Assembly (NCBI GenBank): GCA_964397015.1
Contig: CAYNHL010000003.1
Location: 5,468-69,467 of the forward strand
Source of the DNA: MADRE2 sp964397015
GTDB taxonomy: Bacteria; Desulfobacterota; Desulfobacteria; Desulfobacterales; Desulfobacteraceae
DNA: 64,000 bases
Reading direction: 5' to 3'
Within the stretch, counting starts at the first letter, position 1. The number at the start of each line of letters is the position of its first letter. The position numbers and the translations under genes were made by a program. Shown piece after piece: positions 1 through 7,402 of the stretch. The notes under the pieces were generated by a model. That model was not told the DNA's origin. It saw only the letters and a program-made list of their open reading frames with translations, and made no database searches.

Positions 1-295
1 ATGATGCCATATTCTGGAATGTCAGCAGTTGTCCGGCCGGTATCACACCCTGTTCATTCAATATCAGAAACAGATCCCGGTATCCGGCTGGCTCTCTCCA
101 GGAAAAAAAAGAAACAAAATGGTTGGCTATGTCAAACATCTCTTCGATGGCAAGGTGAAGATATCTTTCCACAAACGCCCTGATCCGGGCATCCTGGTTA
201 TATTTTCCCCAGGTGATATCATCGGCTGTCTCCAGTCCGGAAATGTAATACAGCAGGTTGGATATTTTTCTGGAAATTAATTCCCGGTCGACCAT
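1..295 (-). CDS. HepT-like HEPN protein (DUF86), C-terminus cut by window edge
   Basis: The minus-strand frame opens with ATG at 295-293 and stays open to the window edge, giving about 98 residues. The stretch around residues 38-55 (RAFVERYLHLAIEEMFDIA) is typical of the first half of DUF86/HepT proteins, the HEPN RNase toxins of type VII toxin-antitoxin systems. The catalytic R-x4-H-x-Y motif of the family lies nearer the C-terminus and would be outside the window, so activity cannot be judged. The ATG lies one base past the stop of the MntA-like nucleotidyltransferase gene, so the two are co-transcribed with the antitoxin gene first. The family assignment rests on sequence pattern plus the neighbour. 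Confidence 0.8.
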   Translation of the reverse strand, partial: MVDRELISRKISNLLYYISGLETADDITWGKYNQDARIRAFVERYLHLAIEEMFDIANHFVSFFSWREPAGYRDLFLILNEQGVIPAGQLLTFQNMAS

Positions 296-296
296 G

Positions 297-683
297 CTAC
301 CCCGCAAGTCTTTTATAGAGAAAACGGGTGTCCAGGTATTGGCTGCGGGATGTTGTTTCCTGACGGATCCGTTCCGACGTATCCCTCTCATAGATTGGGT
401 AACCGTATTTCAGGATTTGGTGCTGGAGCAGTACCCCTGCCTGATGAAAGATCACCAGGTCCACATCCCGGCCAAGCAGGTTTGATAAAGCCGTTTCCAT
501 TGAAATTTTTTCAAACCCGTCAATGCAATCGGTGCACATGATAGCAATATCCAGGTCACTGGAAGGGGTCATTTTCCCGGTAGCCGCTGATCCGAACAGA
601 TAGATGGCAGCAATGCCGGGATTTACAGCGGCAAACTTCTTGATTTTGGCACCCAAAGCTGTCTTGTCAAGCTGTCTTGTCAA
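297..683 (-). CDS. MntA-like nucleotidyltransferase antitoxin
   Basis: A 128-residue minimal nucleotidyltransferase. The pol-beta signature GS-x10-D-x-D is intact (G31, S32, D43, D45), and a further acidic strand DVDLVIF follows, the expected third metal ligand. In the MntA/HepT family such proteins neutralise the HEPN toxin by adding AMP to a tyrosine of the toxin; that role is inferred from the family and from the abutting HepT-like gene. The only upstream in-frame start is TTG at 683, with a purine-rich stretch (AGGATAAGAG) before it, so the start is less certain than the frame. The order is antitoxin before toxin. Confidence 0.82.
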   Translation of the reverse strand: MTRQLDKTALGAKIKKFAAVNPGIAAIYLFGSAATGKMTPSSDLDIAIMCTDCIDGFEKISMETALSNLLGRDVDLVIFHQAGVLLQHQILKYGYPIYERDTSERIRQETTSRSQYLDTRFLYKRLAG

Positions 684-812
684 GGTTTTCTCTTATCCTG
701 TTTCATATGGAATATCGCTTCTTAATCAACTCTATCCAAATTATAAAATAACGTCAAGACAGATTCAAAAAACCTGTTTAATTCATGATTCACATCAGTC
801 TTCACAATTGTT

Positions 813-1676
813 CTATTCAGTGGTGATCTTGAAAAAATCCTTGATCTGGCTTTCTTTGTTTTTCAGCTGCTCCAGCAGCATTTTCAACACCGAATCCTGG
901 ATCCCGATCTTTACGGCAATGTTTTTTATGGCTACAGGTACCGGGTTGCCGCTGTGGCCGATGCCGGCTTTCTGGATCAGGTAATCTGCAAGGTTAAGGA
1001 TCAGGGCGTGGTACCTGAAGGCGGCTGGACAGGATTCCGGTGAATGGTGATACCGGCAGGGCAGCATCACGGAGTTTGGAAACCTCCATCGTTTCATCAG
1101 CAGGCCCGCGACCATGGCGTGGTCGATTTGAAGCAGGGCGGTTTCTGCAAAATACAGGGGCCGCTGCTTTTCAATGGCCAGCTGGCGGACCGAGCGGTAC
1201 TCATCCCTGAAATAGACTGAAAAAATAACCTTGCCCATATCATGGAGCAGTGCCGGAACGAAAATCTTTCCGGCAATGGCCGGGTTGGTTCGCCTGGCAA
1301 TGCTCTTTGCCGCGGTTGCACAGCCGATACCATGTATCCAGAGGGCTTTCATGTCCAGGCTCAACCCGGTTTTATCTGAAAAAGAGGACAAAAGGCTCAT
1401 GCCTAAAGCGATACCGATGATTTCATCGAACCCGATCACGCTGATGGCACGCTTGATTGTCTCCACCCGTGTTTTCTGGGCGTAATACACCGAGTTGGAC
1501 AGCTTCAGAAGCTGGTTGGTCATGCCCTGGTCAAAGGCTATGATGTCGGCAAGCTCTTCTGTGGTGGTTTTTGGATCGGACGCGACAGTTATGATTTTGT
1601 CCACGATAACGGGAAGTGAAGGAAGGTCACTTTCCTTTTTCTGCACCATTAAAAGAATGCTGTCGCGTATTGTCAT
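813..1676 (-). CDS. HDOD domain protein
   Basis: A 287-residue soluble protein built almost entirely of one HDOD domain (about residues 12-215). It starts with the usual LPSLPVIVDKI segment, has ADIIAFDQGMTNQLLKLSNS near residue 43, and keeps an HD dipeptide in LLHDMGK (residues 145-146). HDOD proteins lack a full set of HD phosphohydrolase ligands and usually act as signalling or protein-binding modules. The ATG at 1676 directly abuts the TAA of the nitroreductase gene (TAAATG), so the two are probably translated from one message. It is one of four HDOD proteins in the window; its partner and output are unknown. Confidence 0.85.
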   Translation of the reverse strand: MTIRDSILLMVQKKESDLPSLPVIVDKIITVASDPKTTTEELADIIAFDQGMTNQLLKLSNSVYYAQKTRVETIKRAISVIGFDEIIGIALGMSLLSSFSDKTGLSLDMKALWIHGIGCATAAKSIARRTNPAIAGKIFVPALLHDMGKVIFSVYFRDEYRSVRQLAIEKQRPLYFAETALLQIDHAMVAGLLMKRWRFPNSVMLPCRYHHSPESCPAAFRYHALILNLADYLIQKAGIGHSGNPVPVAIKNIAVKIGIQDSVLKMLLEQLKNKESQIKDFFKITTE

Positions 1677-2213
1677 TTATTGACTGCCACCACCGTACAT
1701 GTTATGGAACACCCTGTTATCCGGCAGGGACGAGCGCGGATGTCCCTGTTTGTCTTCATCCGGATACCCGATTGCCACAATGGATTCAACCATCATATTA
1801 TCGTTTATTTTTAAAATTTCTTTAATGTAGCTGTCGGCACTCTTCTGGTCATCGTGTTCCCTTTTTCTTATCTGGATCCAGCAGCTGCCAAGCCCTATAG
1901 CCTGTGCCGCAAGGTGGATGAAGGTTGTGGCGACACTGGCATCCTCCACCCAGACATCACTTTTGGAGGCATCTGCGCATACCACGATACCCAGGGGTGC
2001 GTTCTTGAGAAATGATGCACCATGGGGTTTTGCAATCGACAGCTTGCCCAGAAGCTCCGGCTGGTCCACCACGATAAAGCTCAGCGGATTTATGCTCCTT
2101 GACGAGGGGGCACGCAAGGCTGATTCAATGAGTTTTTCTTTTTTCAGAGGATCGATTTTCTGATCAGTAAAGCGGCGGATGGAGCGCCGGTTTTCAATCA
2201 TGGAAAAAAACAT
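1677..2213 (-). CDS. Nitroreductase family protein
   Basis: A 178-residue FMN-dependent nitroreductase-fold protein. The N-terminal IENRRSIRRFTDQKI and the segment ALRAPSSRSINP are the FMN phosphate-binding elements of the family, and AAQAIGLGSCWIQIRKR (about residue 133) is the conserved central helix and strand. Members reduce nitro compounds, quinones or flavins with NAD(P)H; the substrate cannot be told from sequence. The ATG at 2213 has GGAGAATATCCC in front of it. It lies between fxsA and the HDOD gene on the same strand with short gaps, so all three are probably co-transcribed. Confidence 0.88.
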   Translation of the reverse strand: MFFSMIENRRSIRRFTDQKIDPLKKEKLIESALRAPSSRSINPLSFIVVDQPELLGKLSIAKPHGASFLKNAPLGIVVCADASKSDVWVEDASVATTFIHLAAQAIGLGSCWIQIRKREHDDQKSADSYIKEILKINDNMMVESIVAIGYPDEDKQGHPRSSLPDNRVFHNMYGGGSQ

Positions 2214-2234
2214 GGGATATTCTCCGGTAGGGGT

Positions 2235-2627
2235 TTAAAGACGGGTGATGTGGATATCTTTTCGAAGGATCATCTCATCCATTTTTTTACGCAGGATGCG
2301 TTTGAACCAGTTCCTGGTGACAGGCCAGAGCAGCAGGAGGCCGAGTACGTCTGTGATCAGGCCCGGGGTAATCAGAACAATGCCAGCGGCAAAGATAATC
2401 AGCGCATCCATGAGTTCTTCAGCCGGCATGATACCCTGCTGCATGTTCAGCCGGACTTTCATCATGGTGTGCATACCTTCCATCCGGGCAAGCCATGCAC
2501 CTGCAAAACCTGTTGCGATGACCAGCAGTACCGTGTTGATCGAGCCTATGACGGTGCCGATTTTAATGAGCAGGTACAGCTCGACGACCGGTATAAGGGT
2601 AAAGCATAAAAACAGTTTAAACAGCAT
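2235..2627 (-). CDS. fxsA: FxsA family membrane protein
   Basis: A 130-residue membrane protein. It begins with a hydrophobic FTLIPVVELYLLIKIG segment (about residues 8-24), the FxsA hallmark, continues with a second hydrophobic helix (about 28-47), and has a third segment ending in LITPGLITDVLGLLLLWP (about 83-100). A basic cytoplasmic tail with RKKMDEMI follows. E. coli FxsA relieves phage T7 exclusion by F plasmid PifA, but its cellular role is not established. Translation starts at ATG 2627 after AAGGA. The gene sits between a periplasmic triheme cytochrome gene and a nitroreductase gene, which gives no clear functional link. Confidence 0.85.
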   Translation of the reverse strand: MLFKLFLCFTLIPVVELYLLIKIGTVIGSINTVLLVIATGFAGAWLARMEGMHTMMKVRLNMQQGIMPAEELMDALIIFAAGIVLITPGLITDVLGLLLLWPVTRNWFKRILRKKMDEMILRKDIHITRL

Positions 2628-2640
2628 TGAAAAAAAATCC

Positions 2641-2982
2641 TTATTTTTTATGGCAGTCGTTGCAGCTAACGGGCCCTGATTTCACATTCGCTTTTTTCAT
2701 TTCCCTGTGGCATTTTAAACAGGTTTTGTTCATGACCTGTTTTTTTTCCAGGATACCGGCCTGCTTTTGAGCGTCAAGGGAGCCCGGGGACTTTTCAAAA
2801 TCCTTGTGACAGGTCATGCAGTCATCAACCACTGCCTGGTGCAGGTGATGCGGAAACTGGATATCCCCTTTCGGCCCGCCGTTCAAGACTATTTCAGATT
2901 CTCCCTGGTCCAGGGCAAAGGCGGTTGCTGACACGATGATAAAAATAAAAGACAACAGGGTAAATGCCGATTTTTTATTCAT
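2641..2982 (-). CDS. Small triheme c-type cytochrome (class III / c7-like)
   Basis: 113 residues starting at ATG 2982, which has GGAG nine bases upstream; a longer open frame to 3033 lacks this signal. An N-terminal signal peptide (KKSAFTLLSFIFIIVSATAFA) directs export. Three CxxCH haem-attachment motifs are visible (CMTCH, CLKCH, CNDCH), with additional histidines in FPHHLHQ that could be the sixth ligands. The size and three haems resemble periplasmic c7-type cytochromes of Desulfuromonas and Geobacter, which shuttle electrons in the periplasm. The gene follows a receiver-domain gene by 35 bases, so it may belong to the end of the chemosensory transcription unit. Confidence 0.88.
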   Translation of the reverse strand: MNKKSAFTLLSFIFIIVSATAFALDQGESEIVLNGGPKGDIQFPHHLHQAVVDDCMTCHKDFEKSPGSLDAQKQAGILEKKQVMNKTCLKCHREMKKANVKSGPVSCNDCHKK

Positions 2983-3017
2983 TTTGAGTCTTCTCCTTAA
3001 TTGTTTTTTTGCAGGTG

Positions 3018-3404
3018 CTATATTTTTTTCCACCGGCTGATTTTTTCATGTGCGGTCTGGGCTGCCTGCACCAGCGTGGACAGGTTGACCGGTTTTTTGA
3101 AGTAATCGTCAAATCCGGCATCCAGGCAGTCGGACAGTTCGAACAAAGAAGCATACCCGGTCAATGCATATACCACTGACATGGGCATGATTTTCTTGAT
3201 CTCCCGGCAGAGTTCGACCCCGTCCATTTCCGGCAGGTTCAAGTCCAGAAACATGATCCTGGCGGGCTGACTGTCCAGAATTTCTAAGGCAGCTTCCGCA
3301 CTTTCGGCTTTGATCACTTCAAATCCGGCCCGGGTAAACCCCTGTTCAAGCAGGAACAGGATGGCTGCTTCGTCGTCTACAATCAATATTTTCGGGTTAT
3401 TCAT
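3018..3404 (-). CDS. Single-domain response regulator (CheY-like)
   Basis: A 128-residue receiver with no output domain. VDDEA near the start supplies the metal-binding acids, LDLNLPEMDG carries the phosphoacceptor aspartate (about residue 56), a switch threonine follows in ALTGYAS, and the lysine lies in FKKPVN. ATG at 3404 is preceded by GGAG at five-base spacing; a GTG two codons upstream also exists. It follows the receiver-DHp protein by 15 bases on the same strand, so the two could form a phosphotransfer pair. Its specific target is unknown. Confidence 0.88.
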   Translation of the reverse strand: MNNPKILIVDDEAAILFLLEQGFTRAGFEVIKAESAEAALEILDSQPARIMFLDLNLPEMDGVELCREIKKIMPMSVVYALTGYASLFELSDCLDAGFDDYFKKPVNLSTLVQAAQTAHEKISRWKKI

Positions 3405-3419
3405 ATACACTCCATGGGT

Positions 3420-4106
3420 TTATTTTAATATATTATTGTCTAATGAAGCCTTGTCAATGTCAATCATATTTCTTTTCAGGTATGTGGTGGTTTCATACCG
3501 GGTAATGTTCATCAGTTTTCTTGTAATGGTTCCGAGCCGGTCCACCTGGGCCTTCATTTTGGTCGCGGTATCCACCATCTCGGGGATCTCGCCTGCATCC
3601 ATCAAGAGCAGTTCAGACAGGCCCGACAGTGTCATCAGCGGCTGGTTGATTTCATGGCAGATTGTGGCAGCCATCTCGAGCACCCCCTGAAGTCTTTCCT
3701 GTTCGATCATGGCCTGCTGCAGCCTGAGCATCCTTGTACCCACACCGATCCGGGCGCTTAGTTCATCCGGATCAAAGGGTTTTAGAATGTAATCGTCAGC
3801 CCCGGCATCCAGTCCTTCCTTGATATCCTGTTTGCCGGTTTTGCCGGACAGCAGGATAAGATAGTGATGCACTGGAATCTTCTTTTGCCTTACGGCCCTG
3901 CAGATATCTATACCGGTGATGTGCGGCATGATCCAGTCCAGTATGATCAGGCTGGGGGCCTTGAGATTGTCTATGACCTCGAGGGCTTTTTTTGAATCGC
4001 CAAAGATACGGGCCTGGTATCCCATCTTTTTCAAGGCAGCTTTCAAGAGCTGCCTTGATATGGGGTCATCTTCTACAACCAGTATTTGGGGATCACTTTG
4101 TTTCAT
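3420..4106 (-). CDS. Receiver domain fused to a DHp (HisKA) domain, no ATPase domain
   Basis: 228 residues. A complete receiver spans residues 5-122, with aspartate D57 in LDWIMPHITG and lysine in LKPFDPDEL. A linker helix then leads into a DHp-type segment with an H-box around H151 (ICHEINQPLMTLSGLSELL). The protein ends about 75 residues after this histidine and has no N, G1 or G2 boxes, so it cannot bind ATP by the usual kinase fold. The reading frame runs to a normal stop. It may act as a phosphotransfer or dimerisation protein, or be a shortened relative of receiver-kinases such as the one at 61337-62647. It lies between the second cheD and a CheY-like gene. Confidence 0.82.
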   Translation of the reverse strand: MKQSDPQILVVEDDPISRQLLKAALKKMGYQARIFGDSKKALEVIDNLKAPSLIILDWIMPHITGIDICRAVRQKKIPVHHYLILLSGKTGKQDIKEGLDAGADDYILKPFDPDELSARIGVGTRMLRLQQAMIEQERLQGVLEMAATICHEINQPLMTLSGLSELLLMDAGEIPEMVDTATKMKAQVDRLGTITRKLMNITRYETTTYLKRNMIDIDKASLDNNILK

Positions 4107-4133
4107 TTTATTGTCCGACTGCTGTAAAAGTTT

Positions 4134-4646
4134 TCAGGTATAAGGATACCAGTCTTCACTTCTCAAATTGTCAACCTTGAGTACCGCTACTTCATTGGTG
4201 CTGATGTTGAAAACGATTTTCCTGCCTTTTTCTCCACCAATGTCCTGGGAAATAATGCTAATACCCCATTTTAAAAGTATTTTTCTGGCAATGTCCACAT
4301 TTTCCGCGCCGATATTCCGGTCACTGTATTTCGGGTTATGGGCGCCGCCGAAAATCTGGGCTTCGAGGTGTTTTTTCTTTCTGGCCTGGTTGAGCATCAT
4401 TTTCAAAAGGGTTATGGATGAAACATTTCCGTAGACAGGGGTTGTCTTTCCTTTTTCAGTCATGCAGGGATACTGGAAATGATTCATCCCTCCTGTTTTC
4501 TGTTTCCTGTCATACAGGCAGATGCAGGTTCCCGACCCGATGACCGTTGAAACGCTGACTGCCCGGTCCGGTACAATGATGTATCCCGGCTGCAGAAAAT
4601 AATGCTCTGCCAGAACGTCCTTAGAATCACTGTATCGATGTGTCAT
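4134..4646 (-). CDS. cheD: CheD-like protein with the catalytic cysteine replaced by glycine
   Basis: 170 residues of the CheD receptor-deamidase fold. The family signature is recognisable as IGSGTCICLYD followed by TGGMNHF. Aligned on the LYD and GG-x2-H landmarks, the position of the nucleophilic cysteine (GSC in active CheD) is glycine, while the histidine 17 residues later is kept; another cysteine occurs two residues downstream. Normal CheD deamidates glutamines of MCPs and binds CheC; this copy is probably not a conventional deamidase. The ATG at 4646 lies one base after the cheR stop and has AGGAAAAAG upstream. It is the second of three CheD paralogues in the window. Confidence 0.85.
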   Translation of the reverse strand: MTHRYSDSKDVLAEHYFLQPGYIIVPDRAVSVSTVIGSGTCICLYDRKQKTGGMNHFQYPCMTEKGKTTPVYGNVSSITLLKMMLNQARKKKHLEAQIFGGAHNPKYSDRNIGAENVDIARKILLKWGISIISQDIGGEKGRKIVFNISTNEVAVLKVDNLRSEDWYPYT

Positions 4647-4647
4647 G

Positions 4648-5463
4648 TCAGATCTTTTTCCTGTAACCGCTGGGCAGTACCGGTGTCAGTCCATGATCCA
4701 GTCCGTGAAGGCTTTCCGACAGCCCGACAAAAAGGTATCCGCCCGGATTGAGAGCCTGGACAAGATGGGTGACAACCCGCTGCCGGGTAGGGTTGTCAAA
4801 GTAAATCATGACGTTTCGGCAGAAGATTATATCATACATATCCTTCGGGGTATCGGACAGCAGGTTGTGCCGGCCAAAGGTCACAAGAGACCGGACTTCG
4901 GGCTTGACACGCACATATCCTTTGCGGCGGTTGCATCCTTTCATGAAATATGTATGCAGGATGGCCGGAGGCACTTCCTTGAGCCTTTCCACTGGATAGA
5001 TCGCTTCCCTGGCCAGCCGGAGCACGGCCTCTGATACGTCCGATGCAAAGATATTGAATTCAAAGCCTCGTGACAGCAGTTGGACGGCAATGGAAAAGGC
5101 TTCTTCCCCGCTCGATGAAGCCGCACTCCAAATCTGCAGCGGCACTGCAGGGTTCAGGGTTTTGAGCAGGTATTCACAATGCTTGTTTTCCCTGAAAAAA
5201 TAGGTATGGTTTGTGGTCGTGGCATCGATGAATTCAGTGAATTCATTTTCATCCGAGGCGATCAGCTTGATGTACTCGGCAACGGATGAGGTCCGGGTCT
5301 TTCGCATCCTTTTAGCCAGTCTCGCCACGAGAAGGTTGTACTTTTTCTCGTTGAGGACAATTCCGGATTCGTTGTACACAAGTTTTGAAAGCCGTTCATA
5401 CTGTTCAGGACTGATCTTGGTATCAGATATCATATTTGCACCGGAAAACAGCATGGTTATCAC
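4648..5463 (-). CDS. cheR: Chemotaxis protein methyltransferase CheR
   Basis: About 271 residues. The N-terminal helical domain (residues 10-85, SPEQYERLSKLVYNESGI) is followed by the methyltransferase domain with the SAM-binding motif WSAASSSGEEAFS, acidic FASDVSEAVL, and DIIFCRNVMIYFDNPTRQRVV. CheR adds methyl groups from S-adenosylmethionine to MCP glutamates. The frame opens with GTG at 5463, overlapping the cheB stop by four bases (GTGA). ATG codons at 5454 and 5433 are alternative starts, and none has a strong ribosome-binding site, which suggests translational coupling with cheB. The two nearby MCPs end in aromatic tails that might tether CheR. Confidence 0.93.
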   Translation of the reverse strand: MITMLFSGANMISDTKISPEQYERLSKLVYNESGIVLNEKKYNLLVARLAKRMRKTRTSSVAEYIKLIASDENEFTEFIDATTTNHTYFFRENKHCEYLLKTLNPAVPLQIWSAASSSGEEAFSIAVQLLSRGFEFNIFASDVSEAVLRLAREAIYPVERLKEVPPAILHTYFMKGCNRRKGYVRVKPEVRSLVTFGRHNLLSDTPKDMYDIIFCRNVMIYFDNPTRQRVVTHLVQALNPGGYLFVGLSESLHGLDHGLTPVLPSGYRKKI

Positions 5464-6506
5464 AGGGTTTCTAAAAGTGAAGCCGTTTTGTGCGCAATGG
5501 AATCAATATGATGTACATGATCCACCGCACCAATGGCAATAGCTTCCTTGGGCATGCCGAAAACAATGCATGACGCTTCATCCTGGGCAATGGTGACTGC
5601 CCCTGCCTCCTTCATTTCCAGCATGCCGGCCGCACCGTCCTTTCCCATCCCGGTCAGCAGGATGCCTATGGCATTGGCGCCGGCATACCTGGCGACCGAT
5701 TTGAAAAGTATGTCCACGGCCGGGCGCTGGTAATGTACCAGCGGTCCGTTCTTTACCTCGACATAATAGCGGGCCCCGCTCCTCTTGAGCATCATATGAA
5801 AATTTCCAGGAGCGATCAACACTTTTCCATTGGTGACCGTGTCCCCGGTTTTGGCTTCTGAAACCTGCATTCTGCATAACTGGTTCAATCGTTCTGAAAA
5901 AGAGGTGGTAAACTGGGCCGGCATGTGCTGAACCACCACGACCCCCGGAAAGTTTTGGGGCAGCCGTGTCAATACCCGTGTGATGGCTTCGGTGCCCCCG
6001 GTAGAGGCGCCGATGGCAATTATTTTATTGGTAGTGGCTGCCAGGGCCCTGGACTCCACCCTGTCAACCGGGGCAGTTTCCGGTTTTTTCCCCTTTTTCA
6101 ACCCGTACCTGGCGTTGTAGACAGCCCTTATTTTTTCGGCCAGCTGGATGCCCATGTCTCCTACGGAATAGGCGGAGCTGGGTTTTGAAATGACTTCGAG
6201 AGCCCCGATGGACAGGGCTTCCATCGCCAGTTTGCTGCCGCTGGTGGTCAATGAACTGACAATTATCACAGGCAGCGGAAAGTGCTGCATGAGTTTTTTC
6301 AAAAAGGTTATGCCGTCCATTCGGGGCATCTCTATGTCAAGGGTGATGACATCGGGTTTCAGCTGGACAATTTTATCCCTTGCCACGTATGGGTCCGGTG
6401 CGGTTCCTACCACCTCGATGCCCTTCTGCCTGGAAAGCTGCTCTGAAAAAACTTTCCTGACAATGGCGGAATCATCCACTATCAATACTTTTATTTTATG
6501 TGCCAC
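5460..6506 (-). CDS. cheB: Chemotaxis response regulator / protein-glutamate methylesterase CheB
   Basis: 348 residues: receiver domain (1-125, phosphoacceptor D57 in LDIEMPRMDG) followed by the methylesterase domain. The catalytic triad is visible as S168 in GASTGG, H194 in VQHMP and D290 in GMGKDGA. CheB removes methyl groups from MCP glutamates and is activated by phosphorylation from CheA, giving adaptation together with CheR. Translation starts at GTG 6506 with GGGAG upstream. It lies 21 bases downstream of cheX and overlaps cheR by four bases. Confidence 0.96.
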   Translation of the reverse strand: MAHKIKVLIVDDSAIVRKVFSEQLSRQKGIEVVGTAPDPYVARDKIVQLKPDVITLDIEMPRMDGITFLKKLMQHFPLPVIIVSSLTTSGSKLAMEALSIGALEVISKPSSAYSVGDMGIQLAEKIRAVYNARYGLKKGKKPETAPVDRVESRALAATTNKIIAIGASTGGTEAITRVLTRLPQNFPGVVVVQHMPAQFTTSFSERLNQLCRMQVSEAKTGDTVTNGKVLIAPGNFHMMLKRSGARYYVEVKNGPLVHYQRPAVDILFKSVARYAGANAIGILLTGMGKDGAAGMLEMKEAGAVTIAQDEASCIVFGMPKEAIAIGAVDHVHHIDSIAHKTASLLETL

Positions 6507-6527
6507 GCGGCCGCTCCCTGTTCAGTT

Positions 6528-6983
6528 TTATTCATCCAGCACGATTCCTGCAGCCATTGTGGAACCCGTCGTCCTGACAAGGGTGAAGAACACGGGTTTT
6601 GTTTTGCCGGTGTCCAGGTCCTTTATTTCCGGGATATCGAGCTCGAAAGGTACATTGGACTCCAGTTTTTTCAACGCATTGCCGCCGATCATGTTCAGCA
6701 TTTCAGTCAATGTGCCCTCGAGAAGAGAAGGGTCAAGGGTTTTTTCTGTTTCCCCCATAAAGTTCTGTGCCAGTGTGGAGAGCAGGTCCTTTGGGACCAC
6801 GAGGATGAAAAAGCCTGAAAAATCACCGGAAAACTTCAGCTGGCAGGTCATGACAGGTTCAGGGGTGTCAAGTACCGCAGGTCCGGGTAACTGGTCCTGC
6901 TCAAATTCCACGGGCTGGAAAAACATTGTTTCCATGACCTCAGAAATCGAGGTCATCATCGCTGTCATCATCGCTGTCGTCAT
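6528..6983 (-). CDS. cheX: CheX-like chemotaxis phosphatase
   Basis: 151 residues with the CheC/CheX/FliY-type fold. The helix TEMLNMIGGNALKKL (about residues 91-105) corresponds to the E-x2-N active-site motif of these phosphatases, which dephosphorylate CheY-P. Only one such helix is seen, as in CheX. The first ATG at 6983 is preceded by GGAGAAGCTGATT and is taken as the start; two further ATG pairs follow within 30 bases. The gene overlaps the 3' end of the preceding cheY by 44 bases in another frame, within a tandem repeat. It presumably terminates signals from the adjacent CheY. Confidence 0.82.
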   Translation of the reverse strand: MTTAMMTAMMTSISEVMETMFFQPVEFEQDQLPGPAVLDTPEPVMTCQLKFSGDFSGFFILVVPKDLLSTLAQNFMGETEKTLDPSLLEGTLTEMLNMIGGNALKKLESNVPFELDIPEIKDLDTGKTKPVFFTLVRTTGSTMAAGIVLDE

Positions 6984-7365
6984 AATCAGCTTCTCCCAGA
7001 AGAGTTAACAATAGATCCCTGATGGTTTCAGGGGTGAAGGGCTTTGTGACATATCCGGCAGCGCCGCTGTCAATGAATTGTTTTATTCTTGTTTCATTGC
7101 CCTCGGTAGATACCACGATCACAGGAATATCCTTGAGCAGGTCATCTGATTTCATGGTTTTGACAAAATCCAGGCCATCCATGACCGGCATGTTGTAGTC
7201 GGTGATGACAATGTCGATCCAGTCATTTCTCATAAGCTCCAGGGCCTCTTTACCGTTGGCGGCTTCAAGAAATTCGGAAGATGCATATCCTGCGGCTTTC
7301 AATGTCCTTTTGATCACCGACCGCATGGGCCCGGAATCATCCACCAGTAAAAATGAAAATGCCAT
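6940..7365 (-). CDS. cheY: CheY-like response regulator with acidic C-terminal tail
   Basis: 141 residues. A complete receiver (1-122) has LLVDDSG at the N-terminus, phosphoacceptor aspartate in ITDYNMPVMDG, threonine in VSTEG and lysine in VTKPFTP. It ends with an unusual tail of aspartates and serines (DYDDSDDDSDDDLDF). AAGGGGACTT precedes the ATG. The tail is encoded by a short tandem repeat that also contains the start of cheX in another frame. By position between the HDOD gene and cheX, this is the best candidate for the diffusible phospho-output of the CheA in this cluster. Confidence 0.9.
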   Translation of the reverse strand: MAFSFLLVDDSGPMRSVIKRTLKAAGYASSEFLEAANGKEALELMRNDWIDIVITDYNMPVMDGLDFVKTMKSDDLLKDIPVIVVSTEGNETRIKQFIDSGAAGYVTKPFTPETIRDLLLTLLGEADYDDSDDDSDDDLDF

Positions 7366-7402
7366 AAGTCCCCTTCGATATTATTTGTTTGAAAACATCG
7401 TG

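Noticed and set aside
6190..7008. Long plus-strand open frame opposite cheB and cheX
   Set aside because: The translation has no family features and lies antisense to well-recognised genes; it is a GC-driven shadow. Other long plus-strand frames opposite cheA and the MCPs were rejected for the same reason.
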